From: Prevotellaceae bacterium
GTDB lineage: Bacteria; Bacteroidota; Bacteroidia; Bacteroidales; UBA932
Direction: 5' to 3'
Length of the DNA stretch: 5,971 nt
NCBI GenBank assembly: GCA_031254635.1
Contig: JAIRUB010000110.1
Coordinates: 1 to 5,971 of the forward strand
Shown one piece after another: positions 5,398 through 5,971 of the stretch. The stretch's first letter is position 1, and each line of letters begins with the position of its first letter. The notes below the pieces were generated by a model. The model saw nothing but the letters and a program-made list of their open reading frames with translations, was not told the origin of the DNA and made no database searches. The position numbers and the translations under genes were made by a program.

Positions 5398-5971
5398 TCA
5401 TTTTTTAGGAACTTCCATGTTTTTTATCATTTTTTCGACAACTTCTAAGTCAAAAGCCTCTTCCACCTTGTATGGGCCGCTACGGATACGTCGCAAAGCG
5501 GTGAGGTGACCGCCGCTTTGCAGGGCTACTCCAAGGTCGCGGGCTAACGAACGAATGTAAGTTCCTTTACTACAGGTGATTTTGATGGTTATATCGGGAA
5601 TGTCATAGTTTAATAACTGTAATTCGCTGATGGTAACCACTGCCGGTTTCATTTCGGTTTCCTTGCCGGCGCGGGCTAATTCATAGGCTCTTTTTCCATC
5701 AATGAGTTTGGCAGAAAAAATGGGGGGAATTTGTTCCTGTTCCCCTGTAAATTGTCGAAGTGTCTGCTCAACAACCTCTTTAGTAATGTGTTCGAAGGGA
5801 TAAACAGCATCAATTTCTTTTTCTAAGTCGAAACAGGGGGTAGTGGCGCCAAGGCGTATATCGGCCACATACTCTTTTTTTTCGGCCTGCAGGCTGTCGG
5901 CTAATTTAGTGGCTTTGCCCACGCAAACCAACAATAATCCGGTAGCCAAAGGGTCGAGAGTACCGGCGTGG
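5398..5971 (-). CDS. truB: tRNA pseudouridine-55 synthase TruB, partial (N-terminus beyond right edge)
   Basis: TruB converts U55 to pseudouridine in the T-loop of most tRNAs. The visible 190 residues open directly in the catalytic motif HAGTLDPLATG. The catalytic aspartate is encoded at 5955-5953. Other family motifs follow: KKEYVADIRLGA, PPIFSAKLIDGKRAYELAR, and the C-terminal block SKGTYIRSLARDLG ending GGHLTALRRIRSGPY. The frame stays open to the window edge. The first 40-50 residues of a typical protein are missing, including the KPxGxxS region. A frame starting at 5949 would be wrong, because that TTG is the conserved Leu of DPLATG. The C-terminus ends MEVPKK, without an added PUA domain, as in the shorter bacterial form. 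queA follows 42 bases downstream. Confidence 0.95.
   Translation of the reverse strand, partial: HAGTLDPLATGLLLVCVGKATKLADSLQAEKKEYVADIRLGATTPCFDLEKEIDAVYPFEHITKEVVEQTLRQFTGEQEQIPPIFSAKLIDGKRAYELARAGKETEMKPAVVTISELQLLNYDIPDITIKITCSKGTYIRSLARDLGVALQSGGHLTALRRIRSGPYKVEEAFDLEVVEKMIKNMEVPKK

Noticed and set aside
5398..5949. TruB as a complete gene starting with TTG at 5949
   Set aside because: That TTG encodes the Leu inside the catalytic GTLDPLATG motif. The frame stays open to the window edge, so the gene is truncated by the window.

Overview
The window reads as an ordinary housekeeping stretch of a Bacteroidales-type (phylum Bacteroidota) chromosome. Support for this comes from the protein sequences, especially the ExbB with an N-terminal signal-like helix and the QueA start. 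It also comes from several upstream boxes matching the Bacteroidota -7 promoter consensus TAnnTTTG, from the near absence of Shine-Dalgarno sequences, and from the gene order. I cannot name a genus.

All seven recognisable genes lie on the minus strand, so transcription runs from high to low coordinates. In that order they are: truB (5' end outside the window; tRNA pseudouridine-55 synthase), queA (queuosine biosynthesis), dprA (ssDNA-binding/RecA-loading protein of natural transformation), tatD (metal-dependent deoxyribonuclease/hydrolase), ansA (type I cytoplasmic asparaginase), an exbB/tolQ-type proton-channel subunit, and the start of a small two-helix membrane protein that runs off the left edge.

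Functionally, truB and queA form a tRNA-modification pair. dprA and tatD both act on DNA but are probably separately promoted. The exbB-like gene with the small membrane protein looks like the head of a TonB-energising operon whose exbD/tonB members would lie beyond the left edge. TAnnTTTG boxes precede queA, dprA and tatD. The tatD box also has a plausible -33 element at 19 bp. The dprA box sits so close to the ATG that the transcript would be nearly leaderless.

The most unusual DNA is the 193-base gap between tatD and ansA (2059-2251). It is a patchwork of short degenerate tandem repeats with periods of about 8, 9 and 7/8 bases, plus a purine-rich tract. It also holds a 38-codon reading frame with a strong Shine-Dalgarno sequence, and its stop codon overlaps the ansA start as ATGA. 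That leader is the best candidate for something undescribed, but it could be chance in low-complexity DNA. I see no mobile element, CRISPR array, rRNA/tRNA gene or defence system. No gene-free stretch exceeds 300 bases.
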